A stretch of 64,000 nt of DNA from NCBI RefSeq assembly GCF_048569485.1, contig NC_134355.1:660352215-660416214 (forward strand), read 5' to 3'. Of this stretch, positions 45,190-56,849 are shown piece by piece. The translations under genes and the position numbers were made by a program. The notes below the pieces were generated by a model. The model was given only the letters and a program-made list of their open reading frames with translations. It did not search any database and had not been told where the DNA came from. Each line of letters begins with the position of its first letter. Positions within the stretch are counted from its first letter, which is position 1. Source of the stretch: Anomaloglossus baeobatrachus (Eukaryota > Chordata > Amphibia > Anura > Aromobatidae).

Positions 45190-47110
45190 GCAGCTTCTTT
45201 TGCATGAATTACTGCATCAATATGGCGTGGCATGGAGGCGATCAGCCTGTGGCACTGCTGAGGTGTTATGGAAGTGTGACGCCCTGGCAAAACCAGGTAG
45301 TCATACAGATTAGGCCCCCGCACAACACCTTCCCACACACACACTGGCAGGAAGGAGTTAAAGGCTTTTCAGCACGTTGTTGGAGCCTGTATGACTCATT
45401 CTGTCTCCTAAATGAGCAGGTGTTCAGGTCCCCATGACAACCTGAGGGAGGGGGCCTGAATGAGGAGTGAATACAGTGCAGAGCAGACAGGAAGTTTGGC
45501 AGTCTGCAGGAGAAGAGGAGTTTGGAAGGAGCTCCTGTGTGGAGCTCAGGAGAGTGGCAATGAGGGCCACAGGAGAAGGCCAGCCACTTTCGGGGAACCT
45601 GAGGCCGACCGGGGCAGGGTTGTAGCCCACCGGTGCCAAGAGAGGGGACCCGTTCCGGACCTGTTTACCAGCAGACACAGACATCAGGCAGGAGGAAAGC
45701 ACCTGTAGTACACACCGGGAAGTCTAGTCCAGAAAGAACACAAAGTGCAGAGGAAAGGGACATTGATCTTCACCTTCGGGTGTGGGACCAGATACACCCG
45801 TCTGCGGAGGCCGGCCACCATCACCTTGGTTTACCAGAGACTTGTGTGTTTTACTAACAGTGAGTGCTCCAGCTCCCCCTGCGGTCGCTATCCCCTGCAC
45901 CGAGCCACCGCGTCCCGGGGCCACCATCCCTGCCCACGGAGGGGTTAACAACTTGCTTCACAACATCTCTCCTGGGTGCCCCATAACAGCAGCGGTGGTG
46001 TTCCACCTCACCACACACCGTGGGTAGTGTCACGAACTTACTACGGCCTAGCCCGTACATCTACATCCCCCAATTTATTCGGCGTGTCCGCGAGACCCCC
46101 GGGTCCGGAGACCCTCGAGCCACCACCCCAGAAGACCCGGATCCGAGCAGCACCGGCTGCTGGCACGGGGGCGGCACAGAAGCCCAGGTTGCTTTGATAG
46201 CCGCCTTCAGCTCGTCTCCATTGTCGGGTCTGGTGTCTCATGTATTCCTCTTGACAATACCTCATACAGTAGATTCTCTATAGGGTTTAGGTCAGGCGAG
46301 TTTGCTGGCCAATCAAGCACTGTGATACTGTGGTTAGTAAACCAGGTATTGGTACTTTTGGCAGTGTGGACAGGTGCCATGTCCTGCTGAGATATGAAAT
46401 TTCCTTCTCCAAAAAGCTTGTCGGCAGAGGGAAGCATGAAGTGCTCTAAAATTTCCTAGTAGATGTTTGTGCTGACTTTGGCTTTGATAAAACACAGTGG
46501 ACCTACACCAGCAGATAACAGGGCTCCCCAAACCATCACTGATTGTGGAAACTTCACACTAGACCTCAGCAGCTTGGATTGTGGCCTCTCCACTCTTCCT
46601 CCAGACTCTGGGACCGCGATTTCAAAATGAAATGCAAAATTTACTTTCATCTGAAGACAATACCTTGGACCACTGAGCAACAGTCCAGTTCTTTTTCTCC
46701 TTGGCCCAGGTGAGACGCTTCTGGCGTTGTCTTTTGGCCATGAGTGGCTTTACACAAGGAATGTGACACTTGTAGCCCATGTCCTGGATACATCTGTGTG
46801 TGGTGGCTCTTGAAACAGTGACTCCAGCAGCGTCCACTCCTTGTGAATCTCCCCATATTTTTGAATGGCCTTTTCTGAACCATCCTATCAAGGCTGCGGT
46901 TATCCCGGTTGCTTGTACACCTTTTTATACCAAACATTTTCCTTCCACTCAACTTTCCATTAATATTCTTGCATACAGCACTCTGTGAACAGCCAGCTTC
47001 TTTAGCAATAACCTTTTGTGGCTTACCCTCCTTGTGGAATGTGTCAATGACTGCCTTCTGGAAATTTGTCAAGTCAGCAGTCTTCCCCGGGATTGTGTAT
47101 CCTACTGAAC
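45190..47110 (-). pseudogene. Tc1 transposase pseudogene (DD34E)
   Basis: Reading on the - strand: TNFQKAVIDTFHKEGKPQKV, CSQSAVCKNINGKLSGRKMF (paired helix-turn-helix DNA-binding region), RATTHRCIQDMGYKCHIPCV, WTVAQWSKVLSSDESKFCIS (first catalytic Asp), FPQSVMVWGALLS, FISQQDMAPVHTAKSTNTWF (second Asp) and LDWPANSPDLNPIENL (Glu). The C-terminus, ending in the EAIR/MPRRIDA-like region near 45200-45270, is separated by a solo LTR. At least three frameshifts lie between the blocks (near 46890, 46650 and 46440), so it is inactive. All three catalytic residues are still legible. Confidence 0.88.
45275..46178 (+). mobile_element. Solo LTR (family B-like) in the Tc1 transposon
   Basis: Fossil, 904 bp. 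Begins TGTGACGCCCTGG, ends GGGCGGCACA, 4 bp duplication GAAG (45271-45274, 46179-46182). Orientation is opposite to the copies at 21937 and 47589. Confidence 0.8.
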
Positions 47111-47588
47111 CAGACTAAGGGACAATTTTGAACGCTTAGGAAGCCTTTGCTGTCTTGTGGTAATTATTCTAATTTTCTGAGATGACTTTTGGGTTTTCAT
47201 TGGCTGTAAGCCATAATCATCAACATTAACAGAAATAAACATGTGAAATAGATCTTTCTGTGTGTAATGACTCTATAAAATATATAGGAATAGATCCCTC
47301 TGTGTGTAATGACTCTATATATATAGGAATAGATCAATAGATCTTTCTGTGTGTGATGACTCTATACATGTGTTTCACTTTTTATATTGAATTACTGAAA
47401 TAAATTAACTTTTTGATGATATTCTAATTTATTGAGATGCACTTCTACATTGATGTTTCTGTGTAAATTCCAAAAAATGCAGTTCAAACAAAACCCCCGA
47501 CAGAACCACTCACTATAACAAGGCAAATATAGACACTTTAGACTCCATCTAGTTTCTGTTCTGGTGGTGTCCCATCATTTTATGCATC

Positions 47589-48755
47589 TGTCGCAGGCGG
47601 GGAAGGATGCCGCTGCACTGCGCTCGCTAACGCTTGGGTCCGGCGCTGCTGCGGTGGCGGGTCGGTGGCTCGAGCGGTGGGCCGGATCCGGGGATTCGAG
47701 CGGCGCTCCTCGCCCGTGAGTGAAAGGGGGTAGTTTGATTTGGAGATTTGGTCTGTGACGCCACCCACGGGTTGTGGTGAGGTTGGACACCACCGCTGCT
47801 GGTGACGGGGATCCCGGGAGCAATGGTAGGGAGCAGCTGGGGTGTTGTTTCCCCCCTCTGTGGGTAGGGGTTGGTGGTCCCGGGGCCCGGTGAGGTGACG
47901 GGGAGGCAGGGTTGGCAAGGTGCAGGGTCGCCTGGACTGCGCAGCGCGGTGCCGGTAGGCACGGTTGTACTCACTCGGCCACAAATGTACACAAAATCTC
48001 TGATAAACCAAACGGCTGGATGGACGGGTCCCGCAGCCGGCTGCTGTGACTTCTCCCGGACGGTTGGTGGTGGCTGCCTTTCCCTGCACCTTTGTGTATG
48101 TTCAGTCCCGAGGAATTCCCACAGGTAACCCGCTCCCCAGCGTGTATATGTGCCGGAGGAGCCCTTTTGCCCGCAGGCTCTGGCCCTTGGTTCTCTAGCT
48201 GTGGCAGTAGCTGTATTCCCTTTTGCTGGTCAGACGGTTGCCTTCAATCGGGTCATGGCTGTTAGGAAACCCCTGGGGTTCCGGTCACTGACGGATTTGA
48301 CCTCTAATGGCGACTCCAAGCCTGGTTGGGGTCCAGAGGCCCTGCCTGAGTGTGCTGGCTTCACTTTGCTCCCCGGTTCGGTACAAACGGGCCACCGCCC
48401 GTCCACGGTCCTACGGTTCTGCGTTGATCTGCCTCTCCTGCAGACAGCCACCACTGTCTGACAACCTTGCTCTTAGTGCCCGGGCCACACACCCGGACAC
48501 CGTCAGTTTCCTCCTCCACTACTACTTCACTCTTTTCACTTGCACTTCCCTAACTGATCTCACTTCCTTTTCCCGCCTCCAGGACTGTGAACTCCTCGGT
48601 GGGTGGGGCCAACCGCCTGGCTCCACCCCATCTGGTGTGGACATCAGCCCCTGGAGGGAGGCAACAAGAATTTTGTGTCTGGCTGATGTGCCTGTCTCAG
48701 GGTGGGGGTGTCTGTTGTAGTACCTGTGACGACCTGGCTAGTCCAGGGCGCCACA
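47589..48755 (-). mobile_element. Solo LTR (family B)
   Basis: Fossil, 1167 bp. On the - strand begins TGTGGCGCCCTGGACTAGCC and ends GCCTGCGACA, with 4 bp duplication CATC (47585-47588, 48756-48759). Very similar to 28455-29515 and related to 21937-23145. No internal region. Confidence 0.82.
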
Positions 48756-48759
48756 CATC

Positions 48760-49207
48760 TTTTTAGCTCACAAGTGTGGATGACCACAGAATTGTGCATG
48801 ACAAAAAAAAAATGGATATAAATGGAAAAAACACCAAATTGGATCCTATATTGTCTCCATCTGCCTCATTATAGTGAATGGTTCTGCTGGGGGTTTCGTC
48901 TGAATAGTAGAACAAAGACCCTGGAAAAGTGACATGGCTCCCACTCTCTGAAATAAAATCCAGTTAAATATGCGCTCCCAAATCCTCTACTCCTTCATAG
49001 CCCCCTATGCCTAAATCACCCTAAGTGACCATTATTGTGGTGGGGAGAGCGTACTTAACAATTTATGGGGTGCGTATTTCAATAAACACAAGTCGGGCAC
49101 ATTGTATGGATACTCCACTAGCACATTTGCAATTCTCCAGAAAAAAGAAAACATAGCATGGATGGGACAAAATAATCACTGCAGCCATAGATTAATTCAT
49201 TGAGAGG
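48760..49207. other. Unclassified intergenic sequence
   Basis: No gene, RNA or element was recognised. Confidence 0.35.
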
Positions 49208-49883
49208 TTCAATTTGTGCAGTGGGGTCACTTTGGGGGGTTTTCTACTTTTTTTGGCACCTCAGGGTCTCTGTAAATACAACATGGTGTCCAAATTTGCA
49301 TTAAAAAAATGAAATAGGGCTCTTTCCTTTCTGAGCCCAAGCCATGTGCCCGAACAGCAGTTTATGACCCCATATAGAGTTTCATCATGTTCAGGAGAAT
49401 TTGCATAACAAATTGTGGGGTCTGTTTTCTCCTATTATCAATTGTAAAAAAATCAATTTTGGGACTAAAACAACATCCTAGCGGAAAAAAACTGAATTTT
49501 CATTTTCACATTAACATTTTAAAAAGTTCTATGAAGCACCTATGGGAATTAAATGCTGAACACACCCTTAGATAGATTCCTTGATTGGTCTAGTTTCAAA
49601 AATGGGTCATTTGTGTTATTTTTTGCTGTTTAGAAACATTAGGGGCTCGGCAAATGAGACATGGTGCCTATAATCTATTTCAGCCAAATTTGTGTTCCAA
49701 AATTCAAATATTGCTTCTTTCCTTCCGAGCCCGGCCATTTGTCCAAACAGAAGTTTCTGACCACATGTTGGGTATCAGTGCTCTCAGGAGAAACTGGGTA
49801 ACACATTGTGGTGTCCAATTTTTCATTCTACCCATTATAAAAGTAAAAACATTGGGGCTAAATTTTAGAGGAAAGATTATTAT
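49208..49883. repeat. Tandem dimer of a ~390 bp interspersed repeat
   Basis: Two diverged units, about 49208-49600 and 49601-49883, share the order GGGGTCACTTT or GGGTCATTTGTGTT, CAG or GGGGCTC..., TTCCGAGCC or TCTGAGCCC, then GTTTCTGACC or GTTTATGACC. It resembles a repeat I have seen widely in amphibian genomes; the class is not known to me. Non-coding. Confidence 0.5.
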
Positions 49884-51035
49884 TAGAGATGAGTGAACCC
49901 AAGTTTCAGTGTTTGTACCTGAACTGCCCAATTAGTTACTTAGTGGGATGAATGGGCCCATTGAACTTCCGTTTGGTGGGGTAAGCCAAACTTTAAATGA
50001 AGTTCTGTTTGGGACCCGAACTTGACCTGAACCACAATGGAAGTCACTAATTGGGCAGTTCTGGTCTCTGCCCACATACAGCCAGCCATGAACAGATCAC
50101 TTTTGGGGTGGGAGTATTTTTTCTATTTTTTTTTTTGTGCAAACTACATTAGATCACACTGTCGTTACCCCCCAGTGACAGCCGATTAAAGACTGAAAGC
50201 GACTCGCACTAGGCTGAGCACCGAGCATACCCGAGCACAGCGATGCTCATGCAAGTGAGGTTTATATGTAAAGCACCTAAACTCTGAACCTGAACTCAGT
50301 TTTTCCATATACCTTGAGTTTGTTTATCTCTTGTGTGTGTATTATGTTTGATAGACAGTCCGTAGTGTCCTTCTGTAGAAGGTCGCAGTATTTGACTACA
50401 CAAGCTGCTCTCCGACTTTCCCTTTTTCCCTGCTTCGGGTTACTCCCTTTATCTTTAGGACCCTACAGATTTCCTCACCTTTTCAGCTGTTAATCTTCAG
50501 CACTTCCCTTTGTGTCTTTATACACTCTCATTCCCCATTACTCTGTGCTGGTGATAGTTTTAAATAACCTTTACAGACCTTGTGAGTGTAAGCAGTCGGC
50601 TTGTATTCATCTGGAGAAACTTTGTTGTTGATGCAGTTCCTCTCTCTGAGTCATCTGAAGATAAGTTGTTCTTGTACTTTCCCTGTGTGCTCCCTGCTTG
50701 TTCTTTAGAACTTAGTGGGGTTGACTAAGCGCTCATCCCATCCATTCTCTACCTAGGGCTTATTTCAGAGTCAGCCAGAGTCAGATATCCTGCTTGATAC
50801 ATAGGTGCAGAACCTATCTAGGGTGGTGAGGGAACCGGGACCAGTAGTAGGCTTGGTCAATCTCCCCCTTCCCTAGACATAGGAATTACCTTCCCTTTTG
50901 GCATATGCTTGATACCTCTCCTTACCTAGTGTGACATCTCTAGTGACTTCCATTGGGGTTCAGGTCAAGTTTGGGTCCCAAACCGATCTTAATTTAAAAT
51001 TTGACTCAACCTGCCAAACCGAACCTACATCTCTA
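49884..51035. mobile_element. Non-autonomous hAT-type element
   Basis: Ends TAGAGATGAGTGAACCC and CGAACCTACATCTCTA are inverted, and the flanking 8-mers ATTATTAT and AATATTAT match at 7 of 8 positions. No transposase in 1152 bp. Confidence 0.7.
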
Positions 51036-51799
51036 AATATTATTTTTTTCTTTCCACTTTGCATCAATTTCTGTGTAGCACCTGAAGGGTTTTGCAACAA
51101 CATGGAGCCTAAACAAAAATCTTTTCCCCATGCATATGAAGAAGTAAAAAATGTCTTCTAGTGATTTTCTGAATGAACTATTAATCATGACGATGATTAC
51201 ACGGCATAAGAAAGTAATGACTATATACAGAACAGGGCAGAACATGGGTGGAACATTGGCTTTAGACAAGAAGCTGCCTGAGGACAAACAAGGTTTCCCC
51301 ATTCTCACGTCTTTCCTAAGCTAGTCTCTGACAGATTAGTCAAGTTTCCAGTTGGAATGAGTAAGTCGTGCACTTGCGGCTCATAGACCAGCTCCCAGTT
51401 CTCCGATCACAATACTGGATTTTATAGTAGCTTTGGAAACCAGTGATTCTTGAATCAGAATAGAGGTGAGTTCTTTTCCCCTGACTTCTTCTATAACCCC
51501 AAATGCATTGTGTGAATAACCTAAGTTAGTAGATATAGATATTTACCTTACAGTTAGTTCAGTTTAAGAACAGGCTATATCTACTGAACTCTTTCTATAG
51601 GAAATTGGGCAGTTGAGGTCTTAGATGATTTGGTAAGACCTTCCAAACCACCTGTTTGAGAACAGAAAACAATGATGCAGTCAATTTTTGGAAATCCACA
51701 TTTTTTTTACTTGCATCAGTTTTAAAGGCCCAGTTGACTATAAAAAATATTAAAACCACATTTTAAATAAGAGCTTACTAATGGCCGACATACACATTA
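51036..51799. other. Unclassified intergenic sequence
   Basis: Nothing recognised. Confidence 0.35.
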
Positions 51800-52732
51800 G
51801 GCTAGGTTCACATTTCCGTTGTTTTGCATCAGTCACATGCATTGCTTGACGCTTGTGACTGATGCATTGTACAACGGATGACAAGAATAGAATTCATTGT
51901 CGGACTCCGTTGTAAAAGAGAGAACGATCAGCTGATCGTTCACAATAGCCGTCCGGCTTTTGAGAGCGAACAGATGACCTCCCGATGGCCGGCTAATGAG
52001 AGCGATCAGCTGATCATTCACAGCAGTCGGCCGCCGAGAATGTGTGCGGGCTGGGTGGAGCCGAGCGGGGTAATGTGTGCGGGAGGTGAAGTGCGGGGTG
52101 GGTGGAGCCGAGCGGGGTAATGTGTGCGGGCTGCGGAGTGCGGGGTGGGTGGAGCTGAGCGGGGTAATGTGTGCGGGCGGCTGAGTGCGGGGTGGGTGGA
52201 GCCGAGCGAGGTAATGTGTGTGGGCGGCGGAGTGAGGGGTGGGTGTGGCTGAGCGGGGCCATGTGGCGCTGAGGACGTCAGTGCCAGCGACTGCATGGCT
52301 GGGGACAGGTGAGTGTGAGTGTGTTTGTGTGTGTATGTACAAGCCGAGTGCAGGAGGGGGCGGACCCGAGCGGGGAAGTATCGGGCTCCCTGCACACGTA
52401 GCCAGGATAAATATCGGGTAACTAAGCAAAGGACTTTGCTTGGTTACCTGATATTTACCTTGGTTACGTGTGCTGGGAGCCAGAGAGAGCATGCGCAGCG
52501 AAATCCTACAGATTGTGCTGCTCAAAAAACGTTACAAGCTGCATTCCTTCCGCCCGGCAGTCAGTCGTTCCATGACTGATCAGTCGGGCGGAGGATGCAA
52601 CGCAGCGTCATCAGTCACAATCCGCCGCTCATACAAGTCTATGGGAACAACAGAATCCACCAAACGGATTCCGTTGTTTACCAGAGCCGCGGATTGTGAC
52701 TGATACGAATTGACGGAAATGTGAACCTAGCC
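51800..52732. mobile_element. MITE of PIF/Harbinger type (H12) with an internal minisatellite
   Basis: 933 bp with inverted ends GGCTAGGTTCACATTTCCG and its perfect complement near the right end. TTA is on both sides (51797-51799, 52733-52735). The centre holds a 47 bp minisatellite. Non-coding. Confidence 0.85.
52055..52262. repeat. 47 bp minisatellite, ~4.5 units
   Basis: Units contain GAGCCGAGCGGGGTAATGTG and GCGGGGTGGGTG. Because 47 is not a multiple of 3, three overlapping antisense frames arise, all spurious. Confidence 0.85.
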
Positions 52733-52735
52733 TTA

Positions 52736-53399
52736 GCCTAATATTGGCAGAAGCTGCTATCTTCAAGTTTGGCCAACAGTCTAATGGGTATGGAGGCACT
52801 GGCTGACTGAATGTTAAGAGGGAAGTGAGATGTTGATGGAGCTTTTCCAATTTCATGGAGGTCAGTCATCGGCTGACATGTTAACCGGTGGATTTCTCAT
52901 AGAAAACACAAGAGTGCTTTGGCGCACAACTAATCCTGTGTATGGGAGTGTTGGCTGAGTTGACCGTCATTCACTCAACCTTATCTAATGATGTCATGCT
53001 TAACTCTCTCTCTATTTATGTTTTGCTGTTTTATATAATCCTACCTGATTGACAACTTACTATGAGCATTTTAGTTGATAGAAGTCCCATTATGGGGAAA
53101 ATGTCTCATGCATGGAGCGGAAAGTTAGTAAAGGGTTGGGCAAATCTGACTACGTCTCTCTTCGTTAAATTCTAAGTTAAGGAACTTATCAAACAGTAGT
53201 GGGAACTGGGACATTAATCACCTTGTCATCAATAATTAAGATCAGAAGACCTCTTTACTTGTAATTAGTTGTAATAAAAAGAATAGGACCCCCACCTAAG
53301 AGAATTTTGTAATTTCTTTTAAAAAAAAATATTATCTTTACACTTAACAGGGAATCTGTAATGAGTGGTAAAAAGCTGTTGGTTTATTTATATTTCATA
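52736..53399. other. Unclassified intergenic sequence
   Basis: 52736-52965 may be the right part of another old MITE interrupted by H12 (GGCCGACATACACATTA on the left of H12, GTGTATGGGAGTGTTGGCTG on the right). Otherwise nothing recognised. Confidence 0.35.
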
Positions 53400-55270
53400 G
53401 TAGGGTTCCATGATATTATGATACCTAGCACAGATAAAGTATACAACTACAGGTTGCAGCCCGCAGCTGTGCGCTTATCTTGGCAGTGTATCAGCCTGCA
53501 GCTGCACCCGCTCAGATTTGTCGCATCCATTAGATGCAACAATCCCAGCACTTTACCAGGCTCTTCCTGATTGCCGTTGTGCGGTGGCAATTGAGGTACA
53601 GCCCACAGCTGCCACTAAGCCATCAATTAGTAATTGAATGCATTGATGAGAACCCCATTACTAATCTGTAAGTGAAAAGAAATAAATACAAATGCCAAAA
53701 AATAAGTTATTTTGAATAAAAGACAAAAAACACCCTCTTTCACCACTTTCTTAACCCCCAAAACACCCCTGCAGGTCCGACATAATCCACGCGAGGTGAC
53801 ACGACAATTCACCTCTACTACATCTGAAATTACAGTGCGTGATTATGGAACATGTCCACACACTGTAACTGCAGGCAGAACCTGAGCCGTTATCAGCGGT
53901 GACATCACTCAGGTAGGTTGCGGTCACAGCTGGATGTTCCCATGGTCTTCCAAATGTGACAGCAGGTAACCTGACCTCAGAGTACTTCATTAAACTAAAG
54001 CCTGCTTTACACGCTGCAATGTATCTTACAATGTGTCGGCGGGGTCACGTCGTAAGTGACGCACATCCGGCATCGTAAGGTACATTGCAGTGTGTATCAG
54101 CTACGTGCGCTTGCGATTGAATGGTAAAATCTTCATCACATGCACGTCGTTCATCCTCATGAATTGAACGTCAGATTGTTCATCGTACCCGGGGTAGCAC
54201 ACATAGCAGTGTGTGACACCCTGGGAACAATCAACAGATCTTACCTCCGTCCTGCGGCTCCCGGCCGGTAATGCGGAAGGAAGGAGGTGGGTGGGATGTT
54301 TACATCCTGCTCAGCTCCGCCCCTCCGCTTCTATTGGCCGGCTGCCGCGTGACGTCGATGTGACGCCGAACGTCTCTCCCACTCCAGGAAGAGGTCGCAT
54401 GGACGGGTAAGTACGTGTGACGGGGGTTAATCGTTTGTGCGGCACATTCAACAAAATTGAACGTGCCGCACATACGATGGGGGCGGTTACGATCGCATAC
54501 GATATCGTATGCAGAATCGTAACATGTAAAGCAGGCTTAAGGTCAAATTAGCTGTGGTCACAGATTGAGTACGATGGGAACCTCCAGCTGTGACAGCAAA
54601 TTACCTGAGTGACATCACTGCTGATCGCGGCTCAGTCTCTGCCTGCAGTAACAGCGTGCCAACATTTTCCATGATCGCACGTTGTAATTTCAGATGTAGC
54701 AGAGCTGAATCATCGTGGAAACTCATGTGCATTACGTTGGATCTGCAGGAGAGTTTTGGGGAATAATAATGTAGTGAAAGAGGGTTTTTTTTTGTCTTTT
54801 ATTCCAAATAAAGCATTTTTTTCGATGTTAATGTTTATTTACTTTCACTCACAGATTAGTAATGGGGAGTCTCATGGAAACATCCCATTTCCATTCTAGG
54901 GCTTAGTGGCAGCTGGGGGCTGTCATTAACCCCTTAATACACCAATTGCTACCACACCAAAGCAATCGGGAAGAGCCTGGATGCGACAATCCTGGGTATC
55001 TGCAGGCTGCTATTTTTAGGCTGGGGGGCTTCCAATAGCCATGGGTCTCCCCAGCCTGAGAATACCAGCCCCCAGCTATCGGACTTTATCATGAATAAGT
55101 ATCAAAATTGGAGGAAACCACACACTGTTTTTTTTTTTATTATTTATTTAAATAATCAAAGAAAAAAGCTGCATATGGTTCCTCATAGTTTGATATACTA
55201 CCAAAAGAAGTGCACGGCTCGGGGCTGCAGCTTGTAGCCGTAGGCTTTATCTGTGCTTGGTATCATAATA
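53400..55270. repeat. Long inverted repeat of a hAT-associated module
   Basis: 53400-53995 is the inverted, diverged copy of 54541-55270. Shared landmarks include GGTATCATAATAT, CAGATTAGTAATGGGG, GGTGAAAGAGGGT and CCAGCTGTGAC. A MITE occupies the centre. The same module occurs at 4070-4450 and at the right window edge. Confidence 0.8.
53999..54537. mobile_element. PIF/Harbinger-type MITE, copy H6, at the palindrome centre
   Basis: 539 bp, inverted ends AGCCTGCTTTACACG and CATGTAAAGCAGGCT, exact TAA on both sides (53996-53998, 54538-54540). Core ATTGG (54333-54337) and TGACGTC (54350-54356). Non-coding. Confidence 0.9.
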
Positions 55271-55341
55271 TGTGAGGACTCTACGCCAATTTTTTTTAAA
55301 TGTATTTATTTTTACTTTACGGCATAGACCCACAGACAGGG

Positions 55342-56489
55342 TGTTACGGTTGCTGCGAGCACTGGAGACTATGTCCAGATTTCTTGCTACTGCACATGTG
55401 CGAGCGCTGGAGACTAAGTCCAGATTTCTTGCTACTGCACATGTGCGAGCGCTGGAGACTAAGTCCAGATTTCTTGCTACTGCACATGTGCGAGCGATGG
55501 AGACTAAGTCCAGATTTCTTGCTACTGCACATGTGCGAGCGCCGGAGACTAAGTCCAATCTTGGAGCCATTGCACATGTGCGGGTGACATCATCGCTGAC
55601 ACGAGGTCACATGTCTCTGACACCTTCTATGCCGATTGGTCGCTGGTCATGTGCTTGTGACGTCTTGCTCGGTGATAGGCCAGCATGACGTCACTCCTGT
55701 CGTTCTGGAAGCGGATTGGCTCTGGTGTCCTCCATCTTGGATGAGGCACAGAGTCTATATAAGACCCTGACACACGCCGCATGGTGCTCAGTCCTCTTGG
55801 TTCATGCATATGAGTAGACGCTCTGTGCGCGTTCCTCTAGGCATCTCTCTGTCTATGCTAGGTGAGCGCTACCGGCAGGGTAGCGTTCTTATACCTTACA
55901 GCTTCGGCTGCTGTCCGTATCCTTACCTCTTAGGGGAGCGGACATAGGCAGGTGCCTGAGGCACATGGTCTGGCTGGGCCTTGTGATTGTACTCGTAGGT
56001 GGACGTTGCCGCTAGGGTAACGTTCCTTATACTGCGTCTGGCAGTTGTTCGTATCCTCGCACACTAGGGGAGCGAACAGAGGTAGGAGCTTTGTGCGGCT
56101 TACGCTGCTGTTCGTCTCTTTTGCACCACTAGAAGAGCGGACCTAGGCAGGTGCCATATCTAGTGGTTCGTGTCCTTGCACACTAGTGGAGCGAACGCAG
56201 GTAGGAGCTTTGTGCGGCTTACGCTGCTGTTCGTCTCTTTTGCACCACTAGAAGAGCGGACCTAGGTAGGTGCCATTTCGCACACATTGCCTTTGTCTCT
56301 GTGATTATTAACAGAGATCATTCCACACACCCTCCAAGTAAGGGAGGAATTGCTTTACTTTCTTATTATATCCTTCTGTGAGTTAACAGAGGTATTGCAC
56401 TCTGCCATAGTCTGCAGCAAAGTCTTTGCACGGTGGACCCTGACTGTCTGATACTCCTTTCGGTTATTATCAGACAGCCCCCCGTAACA
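55342..56489 (+). mobile_element. Solo LTR with 45 bp repeats and a TATA box
   Basis: Fossil, 1148 bp. Begins TGTTACGG, ends CCGTAACA, exact 5 bp duplication CAGGG (55337-55341, 56490-56494). Starts with a 45 bp tandem array, has TATATAAG at 55756-55763, and a ~119 bp duplication at about 56084-56280. Orientation follows the TATA box. Superfamily uncertain; a 5 bp duplication fits Gypsy. Confidence 0.85.
55361..55585. repeat. 45 bp tandem repeat, 5 units, in the solo LTR
   Basis: Unit contains CTGGAGACTAAGTCCAGATT and ACTGCACATGTGCGAGCG. Each unit has palindromic GCACATGTGC. It is open in several frames only because 45 is a multiple of three. Confidence 0.9.
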
Positions 56490-56849
56490 CAGGGTCTGTG
56501 ATTGGAAGCGTCAGACACTATCACTCAGCCTACTGGTGCTGTCTAACTGCAACCAATCAGAGATGCTGGTGAGCAGGGAAATCTGTGCATATGGATGTGT
56601 CTAATGAGCGGACCCGGAAGTGAAAGAGCGGCTGTAGGAGCAGTTACAGCCGTGCCAAAGCCTCAATAAGTATAGTGTACTTGATTTATTATTTTTTCTT
56701 TTATTTTTTCGTTATTTTTTGTATTACCCGAGTGCCTGAACTGGATCATTAGCTGGAATTTCTTGAGAAATTGGGTACATTTGAAACCTGGGGATCCGGA
56801 TATATACAGTCCGAGTCCGCCCATCACTATTCAGAACCTATTTTTTTGT

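Larger units (their letters stand above)
44726..47445 (-). mobile_element. Tc1-like transposon with a nested solo LTR
   Basis: Inverted ends (left CAGAAGCATGTCAATAAATTAG, trimmed to its first 20 bases here; right complement GAAGTGCATCTCAATAAATT) sit next to TA. Inside, the transposase pseudogene is on the - strand. A ~44-63 bp local duplication with AGTCATT(A/C)CACACAGAGGG recurs four times at 44810-45010 in the left subterminal region. Net length is about 1.8 kb. Confidence 0.85.
54541..56829. mobile_element. Non-autonomous hAT-type element with a nested solo LTR
   Basis: The right end CCGAGTCCGCCCATCACTA is hAT-like. The left end merges with the inverted repeat and was not resolved. Net length without the LTR is about 1.1 kb. 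Confidence 0.5.

Noticed and set aside
51833-52525. 230-codon - strand frame rich in Pro, His and Thr
   Set aside because: It lies wholly inside MITE H12 and is produced by its 47 bp minisatellite and GC-rich sequence.
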